From a bacterium (GTDB taxonomy: Bacteria > BMS3Abin14), in NCBI GenBank assembly GCA_022865845.1, contig JALHUC010000002.1, forward strand, positions 1 through 21,221: DNA of 21,221 bases, read 5' to 3'. The stretch's first letter is position 1; each line of letters opens with the position of its first letter. Shown here in pieces: positions 8,340 through 14,913 of the stretch. The notes under the pieces are model-generated. The model saw only the letters and a list, made by a program, of their open reading frames with translations, did not search any database and had not been told where the DNA came from. Position numbers and translations under genes: made by a program.

Positions 8340-9301
8340 AAGAACGAGCCCGCCTTTCTGAGCTGGTGGAGTACCTCAGAAACTCTCAGCAGTTCCTTCA
8401 CAAAAAGGAGATATTCTCCGTCACGGGAGGGGTGGGGTCCAGGGTCTCCGAGGGGGGAATCCTCAACGGTGACGACGCCGCAGCTATCCCTGACGGTGAT
8501 GGATTCCTGCTGTTTGCCGCTGAAGGGGTCCTGCCGTCCCTGGTGAGGTCCGACCCCTTCTTCGCGGGAAGGAGCGCGGTGCTGGCCAACGTGAACGACA
8601 TCTATTCCATGGGTGGACGTCCCCTGGCCATCGTGGATGTGATCTGTGCCGAGGAAAGTGCCATGGCCTCGGAGATCTACCGTGGCATCGTGGATTTTTC
8701 CCGGCGCCTTCAGGTTCCGGTGGTCGGGGGACACACCCATTTGGATGAAGGTCCGCCATCGGTTTCTCTCGCGATTCTGGGCAGGGCCAAAAAGATCATA
8801 ACAAGTTTCGGTGCCTGTCCCGGCCAAAGCCTGGCCCTCTTGTACAACCCCGATGGGAAATGGATGAACGAGTACGGGTTCTGGAACTGTCTGCCGGGCA
8901 GGACCGGTTCCGAACAGGTAGGGGATCTGGAGCTCCTCCCCCTGGCTGCCGAAGCTGGTTTTGTGACCACGGGTAAGGACGTGAGCATGTCCGGCATAGC
9001 CGGGACCGCACTCATGATGGTGGAGGCCTCGGGAGTGGGCGCTGAGATAGACCTGGATAGGGTCCCGGTCCCCGACGGGATCCAACTGGACCGGTGGCTG
9101 CTTGCCTACAACTCCTTCGGGTTTCTGCTGGCGGTGGAAGACAGGCATTGGGAGAACCTCGTGGATATGTCGGTTTCGCGTTCGTTGGAATTCCTGCGGA
9201 TCGGGACAATCATTGAGGGGTCAGAGCTCGTCCTGTCCAGAGGGGGGCAGAGTGAGGTGCTGTGGGACTGGGCGAAGGAGCCGTTCCTTGGGTTCAAGTG
9301 A
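8336..9301 (+). CDS. AIR-synthase-related (PurM/SelD/ThiL superfamily) protein, Sll0787-like
   Basis: A 321-residue PurM-like ATP-binding protein. Superfamily features are GDDAAAIP at 45-52 (metal and ATP phosphate binding), the NVNDIYSMGGRPLAIVD segment at 85-101, and VVGGHTHLD at 129-137. The sequence around FAAEGVLPSLVRSDPFFAG (60-78) resembles the Sll0787 family rather than true PurM, HypE or SelD, and no SelD-type reactive Cys/Sec loop is present. Such proteins usually activate an amide or carbonyl oxygen with ATP. The start is set by the ATGA overlap with the DUF2877 stop; a longer frame exists upstream but its residues are the antisense-like shadow of that gene. In cyanobacteria and mycobacteria this family is paired or fused with the GNAT family found at 21-527. 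The reaction is unknown. Confidence 0.88.
   Translation: MKERARLSELVEYLRNSQQFLHKKEIFSVTGGVGSRVSEGGILNGDDAAAIPDGDGFLLFAAEGVLPSLVRSDPFFAGRSAVLANVNDIYSMGGRPLAIVDVICAEESAMASEIYRGIVDFSRRLQVPVVGGHTHLDEGPPSVSLAILGRAKKIITSFGACPGQSLALLYNPDGKWMNEYGFWNCLPGRTGSEQVGDLELLPLAAEAGFVTTGKDVSMSGIAGTALMMVEASGVGAEIDLDRVPVPDGIQLDRWLLAYNSFGFLLAVEDRHWENLVDMSVSRSLEFLRIGTIIEGSELVLSRGGQSEVLWDWAKEPFLGFK
9275..9280 (+). promoter_or_regulatory. Ribosome binding site for the methyltransferase-like gene
   Basis: AAGGAG at 9275-9280 lies 7 bases before a TTG at 9288 and 22 bases before a GTG at 9303. Spacing favours the TTG, which would overlap the preceding gene by 14 bases. The GTG has no clear Shine-Dalgarno of its own. 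Confidence 0.5.
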
Positions 9302-10076
9302 CGTGAGCCGAAAGGGACCATCCTGGGGGATCGAGAGCCGGTTCTTCCTGCCTAACGAAGACGCAGGGATGGTGCGTGAGGCGATCTGCTTGCTGGAAAG
9401 CGATCCGGTCTCGGCGGTTTTTGTAGGTGGTTCAGGGCTCCTGGTCGCGGAGGTGGCAAGGTCACTGCCCGAGACGTCCAGGGCCACATTTGTGGACATA
9501 TCCTCCTCCCAGGTCGAGTACTTCAGGGAGTTTCTGGAGGCCCTGGAGGCGAGCGACTCTCCGGAGCAGCTCAGGGGGTGGTTTTCAAAGACGGTCTATC
9601 CGCGGCTTAAGGACCACTTTCTGGAGGTCCGAAATAGCTTGTATAGAGAGGACCAGGTCTTCATGGCGATGGAGTCGCTCTTCCAGCTGAAGTTCTTTTT
9701 CGAGGCAGAGCCCTTCCATCAGACAAAGAGAGCGATGAGGTCTATCGAGGTGGTGCATGATGACATCGCCAACTTCCTGGAAAGAGGGGTGCGGAGGCAC
9801 GATTTTGTTTACCTGAGCAACGTGCTGGACTATATTCCGCCCGAAATGCTGGATAGTCTTCTGGGCCAGTGCAAGTTGACAGATGCGGCGGTCTATGCGC
9901 TGCTAACGGAAGCATGCGGGGACCGTGAAGCCGTGTTCGGCGCCACTGACCGTGCCGGCTACACTGTGCACCCCGGGAGTGCTGAACTCTCGGCCAGGAA
10001 CAGAGGGCTCGGGTCCCGGACGCTGGATCGACCCTGGAACCGGAAGGGCGAGATCATGGTGCTTGTTCCTGGATAG
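9288..10076 (+). CDS. SAM-dependent methyltransferase-like protein of unknown role
   Basis: About 262 residues from the TTG, or 257 from GTG 9303. I do not recognise a named family. Counting from the GTG, residues 37-47 (AVFVGGSGLL) resemble motif I of class I SAM-binding folds and ATFVDIS (61-67) resembles motif II with the ribose-binding acid D65. A later DFVYLSNVLDYIPPEML segment resembles the motif IV region of methyltransferases, or of the BtaA-like 3-amino-3-carboxypropyl transferases (DUF3419). The long linker between motif II and this segment, rich in aromatic and acidic residues, is unusual. There is no signal peptide or membrane helix. The upstream part of the open frame overlaps the AIR-synthase gene in another frame and is not real coding. 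Close coupling to the operon implies a role in the same pathway. Coding status is firm; function is weak, and the start is uncertain. Confidence 0.8.
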   Translation: MGSSDVSRKGPSWGIESRFFLPNEDAGMVREAICLLESDPVSAVFVGGSGLLVAEVARSLPETSRATFVDISSSQVEYFREFLEALEASDSPEQLRGWFSKTVYPRLKDHFLEVRNSLYREDQVFMAMESLFQLKFFFEAEPFHQTKRAMRSIEVVHDDIANFLERGVRRHDFVYLSNVLDYIPPEMLDSLLGQCKLTDAAVYALLTEACGDREAVFGATDRAGYTVHPGSAELSARNRGLGSRTLDRPWNRKGEIMVLVPG

Positions 10077-10112
10077 GGTTTCCGGGGATAGGGTATCCGG
10101 CCGAAGAGGCCG
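10070..10112 (+). repeat. Short tandem repeat and small hairpin after the methyltransferase-like gene
   Basis: Two 15-base units (10070-10084 and 10085-10099) match at 13 of 15 positions around GGATAGGGT. They lead into a 5-bp stem (CGGCC 10098-10102, GGCCG 10108-10112) and a repeated GCCGAAG. It lies at the end of the gene and the start of the 178-base gap before the transporter. There is no T-run, so it is not a classical terminator. The rest of the gap up to 10254 shows nothing I can identify, apart from the ribosome binding site. Confidence 0.45.
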
Positions 10113-10254
10113 AAGTCGCTGTTCTTCAGGTGTCTTAAAGCGATTTGCGGTCCCTCCAAAGGGGTGGCCCAGAGTGTCGTGGTAAAGAGGACAACAAGAT
10201 GGTGATAGAGGGATGAGTTTCTCCCTGGTCAGCCAGCAGGAGAGAGGAAGTTCG

Positions 10255-11244
10255 ATGAAAAACAGGCTTGTTTTGGTTGCCCTCACAGTGGGGGCAATGA
10301 TGTTGGCATTCTCCGCATGTAACCGGTCTTCCCCAGTTAAGGGTGCTGCGCCAGAACCGGTGAGGATGGCCTACCTTCAGAATGACATCCACCATCTTGC
10401 CCTCTGGGTTGCCCTGGAAAAAGGGTTTTTCCAGGAGGAAGATGTTGAGGTGGAGATAGCAGGAATATTCAGGGCAGGGCCGGAAGTGATGAGTGCTTTC
10501 GTTGCCGGAGCTCTGGACATGGCATATGTAGGGGAAGCCCCCACAACTTTTGCCGCCGCTAACGGGACCGCCGATGTGAAGGTGGTAGCACAGGTTAACA
10601 CCGAGGGCTCGGCTCTGGTCGTATCGACTGGGCCAGAGGCGATAACTCGGGTTTCAGATCTGAAGGGAAAGACCATCGGGGTGCCCGGCCACGCTACCGT
10701 TCAGGATTTTCTAGTCAAGAAGGCGCTCGTGAAGGCCGGGATCGATCCCTCTAACGTCAACATTCTCATCATCAAGCCCCCCGAGATGATAAGCGCGCTG
10801 CGAACGGGCCAGATCGACGCCTTCATCGCCTGGGAGCCGTACCCGGCCAAGGCCTTCGAGATGGGAGTGGGCAGAAATCTGGCCACCTCAAAAGACATCT
10901 GGGCCGACCACCCATGCTGCGTGCTTGTCACCGACTCGACCTATCTCAAGTCCGATCCTGAAAAGGTGAAGAAGGTTCTCAGAGCCCACGTCAGGGCAAC
11001 CGAATATATCGGTGACCACCCCGAGGAGGCGGTCCTCATCGGGGTCAAGTACACAGGCATGGACGAAGCTTCGGTCCGGCGGGCCCTCCAGTCCGTGACT
11101 TACACCTACGTTCCCAGCGTGGAGGGAGAGATGGAATATGTGCGCTTCCTGTCGGACCTGGGATATATTACCGTCGACGACCCTGAGGCCTTCGTCTCCA
11201 ACCTTATCGTTGGGGAGTTGGTGGATAAGATAGGAACCAGATGA
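10255..11244 (+). CDS. ABC transporter substrate-binding lipoprotein (SsuA/TauA/NMT1-like)
   Basis: About 329 residues. The N-terminus (MKNRLVLVALTVGAMMLAFSAC) is a lipoprotein signal: basic start, hydrophobic stretch, then a FSAC lipobox with the lipidated Cys at 22. The mature part has the periplasmic binding fold of the nitrate/taurine/sulfonate type: VRMAYLQNDIHHLALWVALEKGFFQEEDVEVEI near the start, then AGALDMAYVGEAPTTFAA, LKGKTIGVPGHATVQDFLVKKAL, and ALRTGQIDAFIAWEPYPAKA. ATG 10255 is preferred to an ATG 42 bases upstream because GAGAGGAAG (10242-10250) lies at the right distance and the signal peptide begins there. The stop shares ATGA with the permease. The ligand cannot be read from sequence; by context a ureide, hydantoin-like or nitrogen-rich organic acid is plausible. 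Confidence 0.93.
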   Translation: MKNRLVLVALTVGAMMLAFSACNRSSPVKGAAPEPVRMAYLQNDIHHLALWVALEKGFFQEEDVEVEIAGIFRAGPEVMSAFVAGALDMAYVGEAPTTFAAANGTADVKVVAQVNTEGSALVVSTGPEAITRVSDLKGKTIGVPGHATVQDFLVKKALVKAGIDPSNVNILIIKPPEMISALRTGQIDAFIAWEPYPAKAFEMGVGRNLATSKDIWADHPCCVLVTDSTYLKSDPEKVKKVLRAHVRATEYIGDHPEEAVLIGVKYTGMDEASVRRALQSVTYTYVPSVEGEMEYVRFLSDLGYITVDDPEAFVSNLIVGELVDKIGTR

Positions 11245-11996
11245 GAGGAAAGCGGCTCATTCCGCCCCTCGTAGCCATTGCCGTCTGGCAGATCATTACA
11301 ACGGTGGGGGGGGTTCCATCCTACAAGTTACCATCCCCCCTTCAGGTGCTTGGTGGCTTGAAGGACCTGGCTGTGGTGGGCCTTCCGCCGGGGCATCTGC
11401 TGCACACTCACGCCCTGTACAGCCTCAAGAGGGTCTTCCTGGGCTACTCCCTGGCGGTCTCGGTGGGAATACCCCTCGGGATAGCGGTGGGCTGGTCCAG
11501 GAGGGTTCGTTTCGTGGTGGAACCGTTCATCGAACTGCTGCGGCCCATTCCGCCCCTGGCGTGGATACCCATCGCCATCCTCTGGTTCGGCATCGGCATC
11601 AAATCCGCTGCTTTTATCATCTTTCTTGGAGCGTTCTTTCCAATCCTCCTCAATACCTCAGCGGGAGTCCTGGCGGTGGACCCCCTGCTCATCGAGGCAA
11701 TGAGGACGCTAAACGGCAAGCCCAGGGATATTATTTTTAAGGTGCTCATACCCGGTTCCATACCCTCCATCATAACCGGTATGAGGATCGGAGTGGGCCT
11801 TGGCTGGATGACCCTGGTGGCGGCCGAGTTCTCGGGGGTCAAGCAGGGTTACGGACTGGGTTACATGATAATGACGGCGAGGGACATTCAGCGTCCGGAC
11901 GAGATCCTCGCCGGGATGTTCTTCATCGGTGTCGCGGGGTTTGTCATCGACGGGTCACTGCGGCTATTGGAAAAAAGTCTGATCAAATGGCGATAG
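11241..11996 (+). CDS. ABC transporter permease (SsuC/TauC-like)
   Basis: A 251-residue inner-membrane permease of the BPD_transp_1 family with about six hydrophobic segments. The cytoplasmic EAA loop that contacts the ATPase is visible at roughly residues 150-190 (LIEAMRTLNGKPRDIIFKVLIPGSIPSIITGMRIGVG). The RPIPPLAWIPIAILWFGIG segment at about 101-119 is characteristic of the nitrate/sulfonate/taurine subfamily. It starts in the 4-base overlap with the lipoprotein gene and is followed after 16 bases by the ATPase. It presumably works as a homodimer with the two neighbours. Confidence 0.95.
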   Translation: MRGKRLIPPLVAIAVWQIITTVGGVPSYKLPSPLQVLGGLKDLAVVGLPPGHLLHTHALYSLKRVFLGYSLAVSVGIPLGIAVGWSRRVRFVVEPFIELLRPIPPLAWIPIAILWFGIGIKSAAFIIFLGAFFPILLNTSAGVLAVDPLLIEAMRTLNGKPRDIIFKVLIPGSIPSIITGMRIGVGLGWMTLVAAEFSGVKQGYGLGYMIMTARDIQRPDEILAGMFFIGVAGFVIDGSLRLLEKSLIKWR

Positions 11997-12012
11997 AGGG
12001 CAGAGTATTTAT

Positions 12013-12768
12013 ATGGCGGTGAATCTGAAACTATCCAGGATAACGAAAACCTTCCCCGAGAACGGCTCCCTCAGCCAGGTGCCGGTTCTGGACAACCTCG
12101 ACTGCATTATCGAAAGCGGGCAGTTCTTCTCCATTGTCGGCCCCAGCGGCTGCGGCAAGACCACCCTGCTGAGGATAATAGCCGGTCTGGAGAAGGCCTC
12201 GGAGGGGCAGATCCTCCTCAACGGTGACGCCATAACGGACAATGACCGACGGGTGGGGCTGGTGTTTCAGGAGTTCGCCCTCTTCCCCTGGAGGACTGCT
12301 CTCCAGAACATCGAGATAGGCCTGGAGATCAACGGTGTCCCCAAAGCCGAAAGACGTGAGGAAGCCCTGAAATACGTGCGGGAGTTCGGACTGGAAGGCT
12401 TTGAGAACACCTTCCCGAAGATGCTGTCGGGTGGGATGAAGCAGAGGGTCGCCATTGCCCGCACCCTTATATCCAACCCGGAGGTCGTTCTGATGGACGA
12501 GCCCTTTGGCTCTCTGGACAGTAAATCACGCATCGATATGCAGAATTTTCTCCTGGATGTCTGGGAGCAGCGGAAGATGACGGTGGTGTTCGTCACCCAC
12601 AGCGTGGACGAGGCTGTCTACCTGGGTGACAGAGTGCTGGTCCTGGGCAAGCGGCCCTCCAGGATAATGGAAACCTTCGATGTGGAGATATCCAGGCCTC
12701 GGGATCGGGCAAATCCTGCCCTGTTGGAAATGAGGGAGAGGATCTTCGGGCTGTGTGCGAGGGCATAA
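12013..12768 (+). CDS. ABC transporter ATP-binding protein (SsuB/TauB-like)
   Basis: A 251-residue ATPase with a complete motif set: Walker A GPSGCGKTT at 43-51, the Q-loop in GLVFQEFALFPW, the signature LSGGMKQRVAIA, Walker B VVLMDEPFGSLDS, and the H-loop VFVTHSVDEA. This matches the nitrate/sulfonate/taurine importer class and the preceding permease and lipoprotein. No strong Shine-Dalgarno is seen near the ATG (an AGAGGG lies about 15 bases upstream), so translation may depend on the upstream gene. It is the last gene of the + strand operon; a hairpin-rich element begins 18 bases later. Confidence 0.96.
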   Translation: MAVNLKLSRITKTFPENGSLSQVPVLDNLDCIIESGQFFSIVGPSGCGKTTLLRIIAGLEKASEGQILLNGDAITDNDRRVGLVFQEFALFPWRTALQNIEIGLEINGVPKAERREEALKYVREFGLEGFENTFPKMLSGGMKQRVAIARTLISNPEVVLMDEPFGSLDSKSRIDMQNFLLDVWEQRKMTVVFVTHSVDEAVYLGDRVLVLGKRPSRIMETFDVEISRPRDRANPALLEMRERIFGLCARA

Positions 12769-12786
12769 CGATACAATTTTGATAAC

Positions 12787-12943
12787 CTCGCAAAAAGTCT
12801 CTTCGAGCCGTTTTGCAAGGCGGTCACGCCTTGGCGTGATCCCTTTTCTCACGAAGTGAATCCGCCCCACGCCGCAGGCGTGGCCCCCACCCCAGTCCCG
12901 CCGATGGCGGGACTGCTTGATGGACTTTTTGCGAGTCCATCAA
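12787..12943. repeat. Hairpin-rich intergenic element bounded by inverted repeats
   Basis: A perfect 13-bp inverted repeat bounds the element: CTCGCAAAAAGTC at 12787-12799 and GACTTTTTGCGAG at 12923-12935. Inside are successive stems: TCACGCC/GGCGTGA around 12827-12842, CCACGCC/GGCGTGG (12867-12873 and 12877-12883), and a 10-bp CAGTCCCGCC/GGCGGGACTG (12893-12902 and 12906-12915). The right end forms a 10-bp stem, TTGATGGACT (12917-12926) with AGTCCATCAA (12934-12943). No coding frame is credible here. It may end transcription of the transporter operon, or be a copy of a dispersed non-autonomous repeat; copy number cannot be judged from one window. Confidence 0.7.
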
Positions 12944-12998
12944 TTTGGCCCAGGGACCGTAGTGTTCGCACCGGATGACTGTTAGAGGGCAGGATGAA

Positions 12999-13637
12999 AT
13001 GACATCTACGATCCCGAACCTCCATGTCCTTAGCCCCGGTTTTCTTCGCAGAGCCCCGAACGGCGCTATTCTTGAAGCCAGGTCATCCGTAACCCTGATC
13101 TGTACGGGGCGGATGAATATTATCATCGACACGGGGTTCCCAGGTGACGGAGACATCATCCTGGAAGGGCTGGAGGGGGTTGGTCTGAAGCCGTCAGGTG
13201 TGGATGTGGTGGTCAATACCCATGATCACAAGGACCATACCGGCGAGAACCGACTCTTCACCGGGGCCAGGATCATCTGCGGATACAGGGGGCTGGAAAA
13301 GGATGGTGGCAAGATCCAGGTAGCGCCTGCCGGGATCATTCCGGCTCCGGAGCACCGGATGGTGCTGGACTCCAACGTCCATGTGATCCGTACCCCCGGC
13401 CACACCAGGGATTCCATCAGTGTTGTAATAATGGACATCAATTCGGATTTCGCGGGACCCACCGAGACGCTGATAGCCGCGGGTGATGCGTTGCCGACAG
13501 AGGCGAACCACCTCAAGGGAGTGCCGCCCGCAATTTCCTATGACAGCAATGTCAGCCTCCAGAGCATGGCCATGATCACCGAAATGGCCGACTGGGTGAT
13601 CCCGGGCCACGACAAGCCGTTCAGGATCATGGGCTGA
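12999..13637 (+). CDS. Metallo-beta-lactamase-fold hydrolase (MBLAC1-like)
   Basis: A 212-residue MBL-fold protein, probably a dinuclear metal hydrolase in the cytoplasm. The full metal ligand set is present: H75-D-H77-K-D79-H80 (THDHKDH), H135 in RTPGHTRDS, D163 in AAGDALP, and H204 in IPGHDKPF. The overall pattern resembles short MBLAC1-type or glyoxalase II-like hydrolases. ATG 12999 is chosen because AGAGGG (12984-12989) sits 9 bases upstream; an in-frame ATG at 12975 has no such site. It stands alone between the hairpin element and the reductase gene. The substrate is unknown, and membership of the upstream operon is unlikely given the 230-base gap with strong hairpins. Confidence 0.9.
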   Translation: MTSTIPNLHVLSPGFLRRAPNGAILEARSSVTLICTGRMNIIIDTGFPGDGDIILEGLEGVGLKPSGVDVVVNTHDHKDHTGENRLFTGARIICGYRGLEKDGGKIQVAPAGIIPAPEHRMVLDSNVHVIRTPGHTRDSISVVIMDINSDFAGPTETLIAAGDALPTEANHLKGVPPAISYDSNVSLQSMAMITEMADWVIPGHDKPFRIMG

Positions 13638-13699
13638 ACCATCCTCCCTCGACAGTGCCCAGTCGATCGATTTCCTCCGCCCTTCGCACTGAACTTCAA

Positions 13700-13714
13700 G
13701 ACACTAGACACCAG
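13700..13714 (+). repeat. Short direct repeat, left copy flanking the AcuI-like gene
   Basis: GACACTAGACACCAG here recurs as GACACTAGAAACCAG at 14881-14895 in the same orientation (14 of 15 identical). The two copies bracket the quinone reductase gene and its terminator. They look like fragments of a dispersed intergenic word repeat. Confidence 0.5.
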
Positions 13715-13776
13715 CCACCAGATTCTTTATTCTGTTTTCCCACTAAAATGATCGTAATCGTAAAGGAGACACCCCA

Positions 13777-14778
13777 ATGTCCGAAATAACCTTTTCCTGC
13801 ATGCTGGTGGAAGAGACCGAATCCAAGGCCTTTACCAGAAAGATCACAACCAGAAGTGTTGATGACCTGCCCGAAGGCGACCTTCTGGTCAGGGTTCAAT
13901 ACTCTTCTCTCAACTATAAGGATGCCCTGTCAGCCTCAGGCAACAAAGGTGTATCACGGAAGTTTCCCCACACCCCGGGGATCGACGCGGCCGGGGAGGT
14001 CGTCCGGTGTGGTGACGGGGTCTTTGAAGAGGGAGAAAAGGTCCTCGTCACCGGGTACGATCTGGGAATGAACACCCCGGGAGGGTTCGGGCAGTATATT
14101 CGTATCCCATCCTCATGGGCAGTGAGGCTCCCTCCTGGGCTCACCCTCAGGGAGGCGATGGCCCTGGGCACCGCAGGGTTTACCGCAGCACTTTGCATCC
14201 TGGGGCTTGAAAAGGGAGGAGTCAGACCGGGTGATGGAGAGGTGATTGTCACGGGGGCCACCGGAGGGGTGGGCAGTGTGGCGGTCTCCATCCTGGCTCA
14301 GGCTGGATATAACGTCACTGCTGTGACAGGCAAACCGGAAGCTGAAGAGTATCTTGGATCTCTCGGGGCGAAAAATGTTGTGGACAGGGCTGCTGTACTG
14401 GAAGGATCCGACCGTCCCATGATGAAGGAACACTGGGCAGGTGCAGTTGATGTGGTGGGAGGTGATACACTGGCCGCCCTTATAAAGGCTACCCGGTATG
14501 GAGGTGTGGTCACATGCTGCGGCCTTGTTGGTTCACCTGATCTTTCCATGAGCGTCTTCCCTTTCATCCTTAGAGGGGTCAGTCTCATCGGGATCGATTC
14601 GGTACAGGTCCCCATGGAGCCGAGAAAGAAGGTCTGGGAGCGGTTAGCCGGTGAATGGAAACCGGACCACCTGGAAAGCACGGTGACCGAGGTGGGCCTG
14701 GAGGAGCTGGACGGCAAGATCAACGATATTCTCGCCGGGAAGGTTACAGGCAGGACGGTGGTAAGACTTTGGGAATAG
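13777..14778 (+). CDS. acuI: AcuI/YhdH-family zinc-independent NADPH:quinone / acrylyl-CoA reductase
   Basis: A 333-residue medium-chain dehydrogenase/reductase of the YhdH/AcuI/YhfP type. YSSLNYKDALSASG at 42-55 is the family hallmark near the N-terminus. HTPGIDAAGEV follows at 65-75, GTAGFTAALC at 131-140, and the NADPH-binding VTGATGGVGSVAV at 158-170; the family length (about 325-330) agrees. The GHE zinc-ligand motif of alcohol dehydrogenases is absent, as expected. Members reduce acryloyl-CoA or quinone-like enones with NADPH. AAGGAG lies just upstream of the ATG. It is a single-gene unit with an intrinsic terminator downstream. Physiological substrate is not decided by context. Confidence 0.93.
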   Translation: MSEITFSCMLVEETESKAFTRKITTRSVDDLPEGDLLVRVQYSSLNYKDALSASGNKGVSRKFPHTPGIDAAGEVVRCGDGVFEEGEKVLVTGYDLGMNTPGGFGQYIRIPSSWAVRLPPGLTLREAMALGTAGFTAALCILGLEKGGVRPGDGEVIVTGATGGVGSVAVSILAQAGYNVTAVTGKPEAEEYLGSLGAKNVVDRAAVLEGSDRPMMKEHWAGAVDVVGGDTLAALIKATRYGGVVTCCGLVGSPDLSMSVFPFILRGVSLIGIDSVQVPMEPRKKVWERLAGEWKPDHLESTVTEVGLEELDGKINDILAGKVTGRTVVRLWE

Positions 14779-14814
14779 GGAAGGGTGAATAGGGAAGAGG
14801 GAATTGAAATAATA

Positions 14815-14848
14815 AGAGCCCGGCCAATAGGCCGGGCTCTGCTTTTTT
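14815..14848 (+). terminator. Intrinsic terminator after the AcuI-like gene
   Basis: A perfect 11-bp stem, AGAGCCCGGCC (14815-14825) with GGCCGGGCTCT (14830-14840), has loop AATA and is followed by GC and six T residues. It is 37 bases after the reductase stop. Read on the other strand it has a weaker TTATTATTT tail and may also serve the convergent gene at 14914. Confidence 0.92.
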
Positions 14849-14880
14849 ATTAACGAATCATGATGGATGTTGTTTAGCTA

Positions 14881-14895
14881 GACACTAGAAACCAG
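14881..14895 (+). repeat. Short direct repeat, right copy flanking the AcuI-like gene
   Basis: GACACTAGAAACCAG matches the copy at 13700-13714 with one difference, and a second partial unit (GACACTGGAAAC) follows immediately. It lies between the terminator and the end of the convergent gene. Confidence 0.5.
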
Positions 14896-14913
14896 ACACT
14901 GGAAACTGTTTTT

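Noticed and set aside
8213..9148. A 311-codon open frame on the minus strand opposite the AIR-synthase-like gene.
   Set aside because: Its product has low-complexity His/Gly/Pro composition with no family motif, while the plus strand carries GDDAA and other conserved motifs in a coupled operon.
8336..9301. SelD (selenophosphate synthase) or HypE identity for the PurM-like protein.
   Set aside because: It has no N-terminal reactive Cys/Sec loop of SelD and no C-terminal PRxC tail of HypE; the C-terminus ends in WAKEPFLGFK.
10077..10254. Possible riboswitch (for example a guanidine-sensing type) before the ABC transporter.
   Set aside because: I found only short repeats and a 5-bp stem, with none of the conserved sequence blocks of known riboswitch classes.
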